Assembly (NCBI GenBank): GCA_958298945.1
Contig: OY282609.1
Location: 64,142,220-64,206,219 of the forward strand
Source of the DNA: Atherix ibis
Lineage: Eukaryota > Arthropoda > Insecta > Diptera > Athericidae
Length of the DNA stretch: 64,000 nucleotides
Reading direction: 5' to 3'
This document shows, in pieces, positions 38,160 to 49,116 of the stretch; position 1 is the stretch's first letter; each line of letters starts with the position of its first letter. The position numbers were made by a program, and so were the translations under genes. The notes under the pieces are model-generated. The model searched no databases and was not told the origin of the DNA. It saw only the letters and a list, made by a program, of their open reading frames with translations.

Positions 38160-38302
38160 TTAAGTGGTATAGGATACAATTTAAAATGTTTGCATTACTT
38201 TATTTACTTTTTGAATAGATATAAAATATTTATATTTTGGTTTTAATATTAATATATAATATATAATAAATAAAATAAAAATTGTTTTGATATTAGTTAA
38301 AA

Positions 38303-38567
38303 CTAAGACGTGAGACTTAGGATTTGTCTTACTTCTTCGCTGAAAGGTTCCAAAACCCCTGCTAATACATCCGAATTTTCCTCAATGGCTTCTTCTGGAT
38401 TCCATATTGGTACATTTGGTACCTCAAGATCCTGTCCCTTAATTATTACAATTAAAGTGAAAGATAATACAGCCAATAGAATAGTATCTTTATAAAAAGA
38501 AAAAATGTATTAATTTTAAAATTAATTAATATATGATTTTTAAAATATACTCACTTATGACTGACAT
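38303..38567 (-). CDS. small single-pass membrane/secreted peptide gene, copy 2 (65 aa, two exons)
   Basis: Predicted spliced gene: exon 1 is 38555-38567 (ATGTCAGTCATAA), a 67-bp intron with donor GTGAGT and acceptor TAAAG spans 38488-38554, and exon 2 is 38303-38487; 198 nt in all. The protein starts MSVINTILLAVLSFTLIVII, a hydrophobic segment of the same length as in copy 1. It continues KGQDLEVPNVPIWNPEE, then an acidic stretch and a C-terminus VLEPFSEEVRQILSL. A minus-strand AATAAA lies about 100 bp past the stop (38199-38204). Intron position (after nucleotide 13, phase 1) is identical to copy 1. A second copy of the last exon follows downstream at 38019-38159. Topology is predicted; function unknown. 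Confidence 0.65.
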
Positions 38568-39029
38568 TTTTGCTGTTAATATTTTTATTTATATAAAATT
38601 TTAATTGATCTTTTATAAAGTAATTGCAATGGATCTCAACTGATTCTGATTCTCAATTTCATTCATATTTATACTGTAAATTTTCTTACGTAGGAATTCA
38701 GGTGCAACCTTATTCTGTCTGTTTCGATTATCTTTGATTAAATTTTTTGACACCATTTCTTGACATATATCAATGAACTGATTTTCTTTTGAATTTATTT
38801 TATTCTTTCGAAAAAAATAATTTTTATTTATAGATTATTAAAATTCCTATATAAAAGTGCTTACGTTAATATTTTAATTTATTTTTATACGACATAGTTT
38901 TTTTTTGTAAAGACAGTCTTCGTAAATAATATTTTGTAAATACAATAGCATTACATTTGAGCAAAATTTTTTTTCATTGACGTCATTTTTTTATTTATTT
39001 AATTAAATTTTTATGAAGTTTAAATGGAA
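38568..39029. other. AT-rich spacer upstream of the small peptide genes
   Basis: About 460 bases between copy 2 of the small peptide gene and mariner A. It should contain the promoter of copy 2, but I see no motif I can defend. Confidence 0.4.
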
Positions 39030-39031
39030 TA

Positions 39032-40214
39032 CCAGGTGTATAACTTTAAATCCGGTGTTTTTAATCAAAAAAAACACATGTTTTCTTTCATAGAAAGCAA
39101 AAACAAAGTTATTCAAAGTACTTGTCCTCGCTAGCTACACATTTTTCCCATATTTCAGGCAATTTGTGGATACCACGACAAAAAAATTCCTTCTGTTTCG
39201 AGGCAAACCACTCATCAAACCATTTTTGGACGTACACATATTCGTAAGAATCGAAGTGCTGCTCAGCGAGCTCGTGGCCCTTCGACGAATACAGATGGTA
39301 GTCGGAAGGGGCCAGGTCTGTTGAATAAGCGTGGTGGGGTAGCACCTCCTAGTTGAGTGTCTTCAAGTAGTTTCGGACCATTTTTGACGTGTGCGATGGT
39401 GCGTTGTCGTGGAGGAAAATCAGCTTGTCATGTCTTTGTTGATAATCCATCCTTTTTTCACGCAGAGCACGGTGCAATTTGATCAGTTGTTGGTGGTAGC
39501 GATGGGCATTGACAGTTTCACCTCATAGTAGACGATACCCTGCTGATCCCACCAAACGCACATCATCGTCTTCCGTCCGAAGCGATTTGGTCTTGCGTAA
39601 GATGTTGATGGTTGGCCGGGATCAACCCTCGATTTCTGGCGTTTAGGATTCTCGAAATATATTCACTTTTCATCGCCTATCACAATCCGATGCAAAAACG
39701 ACTTTCATTTTTGTCTGGCCAGCAGGATTTCACATGTGTTTAGGCGTTGCTCCATCTGCCTACGAGTATCATTCAATTCATGCGGCACCCATTTTTCGAT
39801 CTTTTCAATCTTCCCCATGGTACGTAGACGCATGGAAATGGCTTGTTGAGTAACATCCAATTGCTCCACGAGCATTTTTTGCGATTTTCACGCTTCTTGT
39901 CCCACAAGTCAAAATTGCCGTCTTTGAACCAACGCAACCAATCTCGGCACGTTGTTTCCGATAAAGCACTGTCACCATACACATAGGCCTCCATAAGCAT
40001 TCGATGCGATTCGGCAACCGATTTCATCAAATTGAATCAGAAAAGCAGAGCTTCCCGCATATGCTCTTTTTCTGGCACGAAACTAAACATGATTACCAAA
40101 GGAAAAATGTTTGTTGTTGTACGAAATTGCTGACAATGTGCACTGATTAATGTTGACAGATGTCAAACTCACAAAAAAAAAGTATGGCGTGCCCATGGTA
40201 GCTTATACATCTGG
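39032..40214 (-). mobile_element. mariner A, two TIR ends, small deletions
   Basis: An 1183-bp minus-strand element bounded by TA (39030-39031, 40215-40216). The left TIR is CCAGGTGTATAACTTTAAAT. At the right end the outer TIR bases are followed immediately by CTACCATGGG: about 47 bp, including the inner TIR, are deleted between two TAAGCT copies. The transposase ATG is at 40090 and the stop at 39109-39111. A deletion of ~24 codons (after KKREN) removes part of the DNA-binding half, and a stop interrupts the core near 39350. The second catalytic Asp is intact here (FLHDNAPSHT), unlike the two plus-strand A copies. Confidence 0.9.
39109..40090 (-). pseudogene. mariner A transposase pseudogene
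   Basis: Remains of the Mos1-type transposase from the start near 40090 to the C-terminal CVASEDKYFE. Gly-Asp-Glu-Lys-Trp at the first catalytic site, HDNAPSHT at the second and PSDYH at the third are all visible, but the frame is broken by deletions and at least one stop. Confidence 0.85.
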
Positions 40215-40216
40215 TA

Positions 40217-42290
40217 ATAACGTTAACAAAAATATATACTAATTTCGTAGCTATGCGGGGGAAAAAACAACAAATTATACGATTAATTTACTGAGCAACA
40301 TGTCATAATGTCTGTATTAAAAAAAGCATTCAAAAACAGTTCTTCTCGTAATAGTCGAATTGACACATTCACTGTATATTCTGCAATAAACTCATTTCAA
40401 AATTATAAAAAAAAAATCGATTTTATCCATTTTTGAAATATTTTAGCAATGGAATTATCCATTCAGATTCAAATAAATTTTAACAAAATTAAAATACGCT
40501 CAGAATTTCAAACTAAAATACTACTAATTCACTCAGCAGTTTAATATACACATATTATAGTCTAAAACATACTACTGTATATGTTCTTACCTCTAAAGGT
40601 TTTGGACAGTGAATTTACTTCATGTTTTAATAAACTAACTGCATCTGGCACTCAATGATTTTGAGTGATACTAATGGAATTGGCACACTACAATTTTCAC
40701 ACTTTCTGAAAGTGAATTCAAAGTGAATATATTCCACTTATTACTCTGCTGGATGTGTTGAAAGGGAATCTTTTATATTTCTGTTATTAGCTAATGGCTT
40801 TGCTATTAGAACAGGTATCTGTTGTAGTTTTTTGTTGTAATCAGGATAGTAAAATTAGGATAATACAATCAGAACTGATTACTCTCCATACTGCGTGATA
40901 CTGTGACATAAAAATTGTCTATCCAACTTCAATTACCTTTACGTTTTTAGAAATTTTGAAATGTCTAATAAATTTGATTTCATATTGTTCATAGTTTAGA
41001 ATTATTTATACATAATATTATATATAGTAGTATAAATGAATTAGTATAGGTGAAACTAATCAAATTGAAAGATATTTTAATATTTTAAAATAGTAATTTT
41101 CAATATAATCGTATTCTATTTCGTACTATTTATAATTTTGATTATTTTCTAAGCTGTTCGGTTCAGGCACCAACCAACCACATAAGCCAATATGTATTCA
41201 TAAATAAATTATTGAATATGTCACAGTCGAATTCTGAACAAAGTTGAAATCGCTATGGTACTATAAAATCTTCATAAGATTCCATGAAGGAATCTCCCAT
41301 CAATCAATTGAAACTGTTTCATGGCTTGGAATATGGTATCTCTTTTGGGGTATTTTTGGTATTTTGCGATCATTGAATCTTTTTGGTGGTTTCATCGTTT
41401 ACTTCTAAACAGCCCGCAAATACAAATCAATTTGGAATTGACTCATCTAAAAGTTAGAGTTCTCTTGTTAAAATGTTGCCAATCCTATTGCCAATTTTGT
41501 CGGCACTGCTCTGGTGAATAAGTTCCGCCCTTTTCTAGTTCGTAAAGAAGTTGATACATCAATTGAAGTAATGCGCTGATGTTTTACGGAATTTTTCAGC
41601 AAGGATCCAATTGACATAAGTGTATTGCCCTTCTTCCAACCCCTTACTCTTTATGCCGTTTACTTAAAAGATTTACTAGATATAATCAAAAATACAGTCA
41701 ACAACATATTCGATCAGCATACTCGTCATCATTTTAGGAAAATTGGAAGGAGACATGAAATGCCGTCAGTCAAGTACTCCAATCAAATTCAATTTTCAAT
41801 TTCGAACCATTTTACTTTTCCTTTATGATTTTTTTTAAAACAATTTAATCTTATTATAGAAATTTTTTGTTGTTGTATGCCTGCATATCTAAAATTGATT
41901 TCTAATACTTTATTCGAAAGGCGTATTCTTATTTTGACTTTTAAATCGTACAAATACCGATTTTTCAAATTTAAGTCAAAAATTTTATTTTAGATTTTAT
42001 CTGAAAATGTAAATAATTCTACAAGTTATATAGAATAATCAATTTTATTTTTAAATTTTATTTCTTCGCTATTAACTTATGTTATTTTAATATTTTTTAG
42101 TCCTGACCACATAAAAATTTGCATAAAAGAGAAATATTGATTCAAATTAAAACTTTTAGTTTTAAAAAATTATAATGAATTAATCTGCGTTATAATATAT
42201 TTTAATTAAATTTTATACATAGTATACATTGCGAATCAATTTTATTATAAAATATTATATCATGTCAAAAAAAAATGTAATTATCTTAAA
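40217..42290. other. AT-rich non-coding stretch upstream of the subunit d-like gene
   Basis: No exon or repeat I can support. The last part presumably holds the promoter of the gene starting at 42291. Confidence 0.45.
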
Positions 42291-42985
42291 ATGAGTACAA
42301 AAAAATTCTTACAGATGACAGTAAATTATGGCGAATTATTCAAGAGATGTCCAGCAAATCAACGAAAACAATTATTAGAACTTAAAAGAAAAAGGCAAAA
42401 ATACATTGAGTAACGCTTGACTTATTCTTAATTAGTTCACTTTTTTGATATTTAAGTAATAGTGTTCAAATAATTTATTATAGTAAAATCAATTCTATGC
42501 CAGAAAGTTTACCAAATATTAATTGGATGTACTATAAAGAAAATGTCAGATCAGAAAACGTATCGATGGTAGAAAAATTCGAAAAAATCTATAAACAATT
42601 TGAGGTACCTTATCCGAAGGATTTATATACTTCACAAATAGATCAATTAACAGAGGAAGTATCGGTCTGTAGTTTAATGCTTAATGATAAGCCAAAGTAT
42701 TAATCAAAAATATATTTTAAAAAATTATTATAGAGGGAAGTCGAAGCATTCAAAACAGCTTCAAATCAACGTGTCAAAAATTATGAAAATGAAATCGAGC
42801 ATATCAAAGCTATGCTACCATTTGAATGTATGACCATGGAAGATGTCAGAGATTACTACCCAGATTTAGTTCCAGATTTTATTAAAGAACCCACTTTTTG
42901 GCCACATACTCCAGAAGAACAAATTCCTGATAATAAAGTCATTAATAAAAAATTACAAAGAAATGCTTCAAACTCAATAACATGA
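42291..42985 (+). CDS. ATP synthase subunit d-like protein (183 aa, three exons)
   Basis: Spliced gene: exon 1 42291-42409, intron 42410-42483 (74 bp, GT-AG), exon 2 42484 to about 42664, intron to 42733, exon 3 42734-42985. The product aligns along its length with the peripheral-stalk subunit d of mitochondrial F1Fo ATP synthase. It has VNYGELFKRCPANQ at the N-terminus, INWMYYKENV and VPYPKDLYTSQID in the middle, MTMEDVRDYYPD, and the hallmark PTFWPHTPEEQ near the C-terminus. The length is close to the ~178-residue canonical fly protein. The sequence is diverged, like the Drosophila paralogue annotated ATPsynDL, so this is probably that paralogue rather than the main gene. Exon 2 could instead end at 42658 (donor GTATCG); the 42664 donor (GTCTGT) is weak but keeps the family spacing. 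The frame is open across all exons with no lesion. Confidence 0.85.
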
Positions 42986-44164
42986 ATAATTACAATAATG
43001 AAGAGAGTTAAATCTATTTTGTATTGTAAATCTGTTGCATATTTATATTTATTTATTTACGTATTCTAATAGTATTTTTAATTCAATATTTATGTCCATA
43101 TTTTTATAAATGTAATTGAAAAAAAATACCGCGCAACAAAAAATCTAATTACTAGAGATTAAATTTACTTATGATCAAATGATAAATCTCTAAAATAAAT
43201 TCTTTGAAAAAAAGAATTTGTCAAATTATTTTAAAAAAACGGATTTTACACAGTTTTGATTCGCAACAAACAAATAAAGGCTGTGGTTGGTGGCGCCTCA
43301 CGTGAATGTGTACTTTTTGTTTGAAGTAGCAATCAGCATTGCCGCCATTTAATAGATTGATATTTATTAATATACTCGTCTATGCGAATTTCAGTAGTCA
43401 TTGCATATCCTAGACGTGGCATTTTAATTCATTTAGTGAGGACTATCCAGCCAGTAAATTGAACTGACATCAGCGAATAATCACCTCCTCTCTAATAAAC
43501 AATCAATTTTGAAATTCGATTTGATTTAGCCCTCGTCGTTTTAACTCCATTCATTTGGGCACTAATCGTTTTACCTCTTCGGATTTACATGACCGTAACC
43601 ACCCCACTGTTTATCGATAAAGCGTTAGTAGCATTTTTGTTAATATTCTAACAGAATCAGGAATGCAGGCCTATACTCGTAGAAGATGATGACAGTTTTA
43701 ATTGTAGTTGGAGATACTCGTAGCAGTCCTGATGATGTTCAGAAGAATGAGATTAATTCGTGGTGTTTAATGAGTGCTGCCATGATTGAATATACTTTAC
43801 ATTTTAATGTATGTACTTTACTCTGTGCATGCGTTTGCATTCTGTGGCGCAATTAAGTTTGATAATTGTGTATATAAATTTCAATTGGTGATAATTCGAT
43901 AATTAATTGCGTTTATATAAAGTTGAAAGTAGTACAATACTTTCAGTAAAATTTTTCTTTAATCCAATGATAGACTAAGGAAGCACACATTTCTATAAAG
44001 TATCAAAATTATAGTCAAATGTCATTTAATAAAATTTGATTGCCCAAAAACAAATTCAAAAATAAATAAATATTAAGCAAAACCAAAAAAAATAAATCCT
44101 TTACAATATTTACATAAATAAATAAGGTTTTAAAATATTGATAGTGTTTAAGATCACACAACAT
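42986..44164. other. AT-rich stretch downstream of the subunit d-like gene
   Basis: Holds the 3' flank of the gene, then sequence without a recognisable feature. Confidence 0.45.
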
Positions 44165-44370
44165 CTTCTGCTGTCATCCAGTGTGGAATCTTACCAAATA
44201 AACGTTCACCTTTCCATAGCGACCTATGGGGTGGGTAATATGGAAAGCAGTTGAGACTAAAATCAATCTCCCTAAACATGTAGTGTAGCAGCAATTTTTA
44301 GAAGCAATCTCGCAGGCTTAGAAAACATTCTTAGCTGAGCACTTGAAACGGTTCTATTCTATATTTTATT
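44165..44370 (+). mobile_element. I-type element fragment (RNase H piece)
   Basis: Reads CGILPNKR, then SPFHSDLWGG, matching the RNase H segment CGILANRSSPFHGELWAI of the element ending at 23460, also at nucleotide level over about 60 bases. It is short and degenerate, and lies just before the minisatellite. Confidence 0.5.
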
Positions 44371-44390
44371 TAAATTGCCGAACAAATAAT

Positions 44391-45073
44391 ATTAAGTGAA
44401 ATAGTATAAGGTGAAATAGCACATGGTGAAATAGTATAAGGTGAAAGTGAAATAGAATAGGAATGTGAGTTTTCTCATGGAATGTGAGATTCTTATATAG
44501 GTCCGGAGCTGCTCAGTAATTAGCCGATAGTGAAATATTATAAGGTGAAATAGTGTAAGGTGGAGGTGAAATAGTATGAGGTGAAATAGTATGAGGTGAA
44601 ATAATATATGGTAGAATAGCATAAGGTGAAATAGTAAAAGGTGAAATAGTATATGGTGAAATAGTATAAGATGAAATAGTATAAGGTGAAATAGTATAAG
44701 GTGAAAGTGAAATAGAATAGGAATGTGAGTTTTCTCATGGAGTGTGAGCTTCTTATATAGGTCCGGAGCTGCTCAATAATTAGCCGATAGTGAAATATTA
44801 TAAGGTGAAATAGCATATGGTGAAATAGTGTAAGGTGAAGGTGAAATAGTAGTAGGTGAAATAGTATGAGATGAAATAATATATGGTAAAATAGCATAAG
44901 GTGATATAGTAAAAGGTAAAATAGTATATGGTGAAATATAAGGTGAAATAGTATATGGTGAAATAGTGTGAGGGAAAATAGTATAAGGTGAAATAGTATA
45001 AGGTGAAATAGTATAAGGTGAAAGTGAAATAGAATAGGAATGTGAGTTTTCTCATGGAATATGAGAAAACTCA
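44391..45073. repeat. 15-bp minisatellite, array 1, with 260-318 bp higher-order units
   Basis: Tandem copies of a 15-bp unit, GGTGAAATAGTATAA and close variants. Three times the array is interrupted by the same non-satellite block beginning GTGAAAGTGAAATAGAATAG (44441, 44701, 45019), giving higher-order units of 260 and 318 bp. Because 15 is divisible by three, long open frames of the type (LFHLI)n or (YYFTL)n arise by chance and should not be called genes. The array ends in a 13-bp-arm hairpin at 45043-45073. Confidence 0.92.
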
Positions 45074-45103
45074 TATTTAGCTCTGTGAAAAATTTGTTTC
45101 GCG

Positions 45104-45605
45104 CACTTCAATTTTATGCTATTGGACATCAAACCACCAACCTGTGTGCGTAGAGTGCTTACAGAGGAAAATTATGTTGCCGTAGTGTCCAGTGTTGGTG
45201 AAGACCGCGATTTGTACATCCGTGGGCATTCACAGCAATCGGGATTCTGTTACTCGACTATGTGGAAGACTTTACGTAAGGATCTTGACCTGAAAGCATA
45301 TAAAATAAAGCTCGTGCAACAACTGAAGTCGAACGACCTGCCTAAGTGTCGAATTTTCGGTGACTTGGCCTTAGAACAACTTGAGAAAAATCCGTTTTTT
45401 TTTCCAAAAAATTGCGTTCAGCAACGAAGCTCATTTCTGGTTGCATGGGTATGTGAATAAGCAAACTTTTCGCATTTGGTGTAATGACCAACCACAAGCA
45501 AAACAAGAACTGCCATTGCACCCAGAGAAGTGTACCGTTTGGTGGAATCATCGGTCCGTATCACTTTAAAGATGACGCATGGATTACTTATAAAGTAGTC
45601 GTTGG
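45104..45605 (+). pseudogene. Tc1/IS630-type transposase fragment between two satellite arrays
   Basis: Plus-strand relic. The first part (45116-45400) encodes a helix-turn-helix tail with KTLRKDLDLKAYKIKLVQQL. After a frameshift near 45400 it reads FSNEAHFWLHGYVNKQ, then LPLHPEKCTVW and GGIIGPYHFKDDA. The signature EAHFWLNGYVNKQ belongs to Tc1/IS630-like transposases. The first catalytic Asp is Asn (FSNEAHF), part of the core after TVW is deleted, and nothing is recognisable past ~45600. The flanks on both sides are the same 15-bp minisatellite. Confidence 0.75.
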
Positions 45606-45733
45606 CAATACGAGTATTTATATGAAATAATCTTTAAAAATTAAAAGGAAAGCATTGATTTATCGATTCAAATAAAAATTTATTTTTCTGTGCTTTCTTT
45701 TGGAAATTTAAAAACTAAACACTTAAAATCACC

Positions 45734-46510
45734 CGTTATATGGTGAAATAGTATAAGGTGAAATAGTATAAGGTGAAATAGTATAAGGTGACATAGTATA
45801 AAATGAAATAGTATAAGGTGAAATAGTATAAGGTGAAATAGTATATGGTGAAATAGTTAAAGGGAAAATAGTATAAGGTGAAATAGTATAAGGTGAAATA
45901 GTATAAGGTGAAATAGTATAAGGTGAAATAGTATAAGGTAAAATAGTATAAGGTGAAATAGTATATGGTGAAATAGTGTAAGGTGAAATAGTATATGGTG
46001 AAATAGTGTAAGGTGAAATAGTATAAGGTGAAATAGTATATGGTGAAATAGTATAAGGTGAAATAGTATATGGTGAAATAGTATAAGGTGAAATAGTATA
46101 AAGTGAAATAGTATAAACTAAAATATCATAGCATAAGTTGAAATAGTATATGGCGCAATAATAAGAGGTGAAATAGTATAAGGTGAAATAGTATATGGTG
46201 AAATAGTATATGGTGAAATGATAAAAGGTGAAATAGTATAAGGTGAAATAGTATATGGTGAAATAGTATATGGTGAAATGATAAAAGGTGAAATAGTATA
46301 AGGTGAAATATTATATGCTGAAATTGTATAAGGTGAAACAGTATAAGCTGAAATAGTATACGGTGAAATAGTTTAAGGTGAAAGTGAAATGGAGTTAGGT
46401 AAAATAATAGAAGGTAAAATATTAAAACGTGTAATAGTGTAAGATGAAATAGTTTGAGGTGAAATAGTTTCAAGAGAAAAACTAGTATAATGTGAAATAG
46501 TAATAGGTGA
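45734..46510. repeat. 15-bp minisatellite, array 2, with 60-bp higher-order unit
   Basis: Roughly 45-50 copies of the same 15-bp unit GGTGAAATAGTATAA/GGTGAAATAGTATAT. In 46141-46320 a 60-bp unit (four monomers, one with the variant AAATGATAAAAGG) is repeated three times. The array decays into single GAAATAGT words past 46400. Open frames here are satellite artefacts. Confidence 0.92.
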
Positions 46511-48273
46511 AGTAGATCTCAAAGAAATATTACTAGGTAGAAAATTGCTGAAATGAGACTTGGTGGATTAGTACTCGTTGAAATATTAAGATGTAAGAAG
46601 AACCAAGTAATTAAAAACATTTAAAGAATTGTGAAAATGTTTGAATTAAATTGGTGAGATTTTTATTGAGATGCTAATATTAAACCACAAAAGTCTACGT
46701 AGGATCGTAAAAGAATATTATCATGAATGAATATTAATGAATATGTCTACTGAGCTGTTAAAGTTTACTATAAAAGTTTCTGAAATAAAAACAGTAAGGA
46801 ACACCATCATAAGCAATTCCGAATAAATATATTCTATCGAATATTAAAATAATCTATAAATTTCTATTCTAATAAAGGTTTCGAACAGGTGACCACTTCA
46901 AAAGATTAAATATAAAGTAAATAAAATAAAAGTAAAAATAATTTCAAATGTTTAGTATCGATAAAATTCCTGTATATTCGCCTGATTAAATTTGAATTAT
47001 TTGAGTTGTTATGTCGATCAGAATCTGAAAACTATTCAACATAAATTTGTGGGTTTATACCCATTTCAATAGCTTACAATAAGATGAAATAAAGTGACAA
47101 AAACATGTGTATACAATAAAATAATATGTAGACAAATTTAAGGATTTTACCAGCGCACATAGGAAATGTTTTATATGTAATGGACAAGATGCTGTTTTCG
47201 AAAAGGATTTTCTTTGAGGTTTTGCGAAAATTTCAGCAGCCACATACATATTCTCAAATTCATTCCAGTACTGTACTGAATGGACGAATCGTTATCAAAT
47301 CACCTATTCCTAGGTTATAATGGGAACATGTTCTCTTGCAGCTCCTTTGAGAATGGGTGCTTTTCCTAGAAAAACAACAATCTTGACAGTTGTTTCACGA
47401 GCACATAATTGTTCCTTATTTGTAACTCATCGTCTTCGGTTCGGTTCGTATGCATATTTCTAAAGGAAATCAAAACCTCATTCTTATGTCAAGCGAAAAC
47501 CAAACGCAATTTGGAACATGTTAGACGTTTGCACCGATGGAAATTATTTTGAACATTCTCTACTTTTTAGACCATAAGTGCACTTCCCATTCATTCTTTA
47601 TTCAATTTTAACTTTCCGAATGTACTATGAATCTTCGAACATCTTTGCTCCAACGAACTAACTATGATAGGTTTTATTTATAGTATAAGTACTTTTATAT
47701 GGAGTTGCCTAATCTCATGTCGTTCCATTTTTCGTTTCAATTCCTAGATAGATTTCTTTGTCACTAATCATCCAACTATTTATTTAGTATTGCCTGACTG
47801 GTCCTCTTAGCATGTACATTAAATGTTGAATTTTATAAGGTTTTGCAATTTTCACAATAGCATTTAGAGCATTGAAAGCCTCAAACACACTACATGATAA
47901 TATCAGTGAACAGAAACTCTAATTTTATTGAATGTTAACAGAAATGCTATCCTATCACTGCAAGTAAATCTTATACATTGCAAGTAAATTTTCATAGATG
48001 TAATCTTCCACATAAATGTTAGTTGAAAATTGAATTTAAATTGTACAACGTCTTAAGTAATTTCTATTTCTTACAAATAACTAATGAATTTACTGAACCA
48101 ACTTTGATGTTAATTTTCAAGAGATGCAAATAAATTCATTTGTCTCAATATAAGGAATTTAAGCAGGCATTAGAAAATTGTGTTGTTGATACACGATTTA
48201 TTCTAGCGATGTTAATCTTCTTTTATATAAATTACAATATATCTTTAAAAAAAAGTATTTGCATACCACAGCA
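46511..48273. other. AT-rich non-coding stretch
   Basis: No gene or transposon recognised between the minisatellite and the next mariner. Confidence 0.5.
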
Positions 48274-48771
48274 TACGAGGTGTGGCAGGAAAGTAAAAAG
48301 ACAGGCTTTTTTTGCAACTTCAAAGTAGTTCTCTTAAGCTACAAGAGAACTACCGAAGCTATACATCGGCAGAGACATTAATTTTCACTTCAACTGGAAT
48401 CGCCTTCAGCTCCTTGGTTAAACTCCTTTGGATGTTATAGGTAGTACCACGATGACGTTCTTCAAGTGGTTTTCGATCTTGGGTAACAAGAAAATTTCAC
48501 ACGGACTTAGATCATATGAATAGGGACGCATGGTCGGTATGCAATGTCCGATCTGACGCAAATAACCCTTTTTCTGAGTATCTGAATTACTCACCCATCA
48601 TCTTTAATGTTAATCGACGATCTAATCTAACAAAAGCCCTCACCCATTTTACGTTTTTATAAGATTCGATGTTTGAAGGCCTTTCGGCCTTTCCACAAAC
48701 TAGTGGATTCTTCAAACTAAACACTAAATTCGATGTTACATCGTCGCTACAAATTTTGTTGTTCTTTTTTT

Positions 48772-48785
48772 CGTAACGCACTACA
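48772..48785. repeat. target-site duplication, left copy
   Basis: CGTAACGCACTACA, identical to 53217-53230; it brackets the jockey-type element and lies within mariner D sequence. Confidence 0.9.
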
Positions 48786-49116
48786 ATTCAATTCAATTCA
48801 ATTTATTTCAGTTTAATATCGGCACAAAATTATTTACATTATTTATATTAATTTACTAAAACTGAGAGTATATTATAACATTTTTTTTTTGTGTAACTTA
48901 AGACTATTACTTAGGTCTAGTTCCTACGATGTATCGTCTTGAAATATAGTACAATAATGCACGTTATCTTTCGCGTTAATTATTATTTTAATTTTATTCC
49001 CTGATATTATGGTATATGTATGCAGCTATTCGTACCTTATAGCTGCATAGGACTTGGTATTGAATTAAAACTAAAACTTAAAAACTATATAACACTTATT
49101 ACTACTTATACTAAAC

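Noticed and set aside
41290..41830. Two frames of 66-67 codons upstream of the subunit d-like gene
   Set aside because: No similarity to subunit d or anything else, and no sensible splice connection to exon 1 at 42291, whose ATG already aligns with the family start.
44392..45074. Long minus-strand open frames rich in Leu/Phe/His or Tyr/Phe/Thr repeats
   Set aside because: They are translations of the 15-bp minisatellite, whose unit is a multiple of three; all frames look repetitive, so they are not proteins.
46126..46473. 115-codon open frame of Phe-His-Leu repeats
   Set aside because: Same minisatellite artefact as in the first array.
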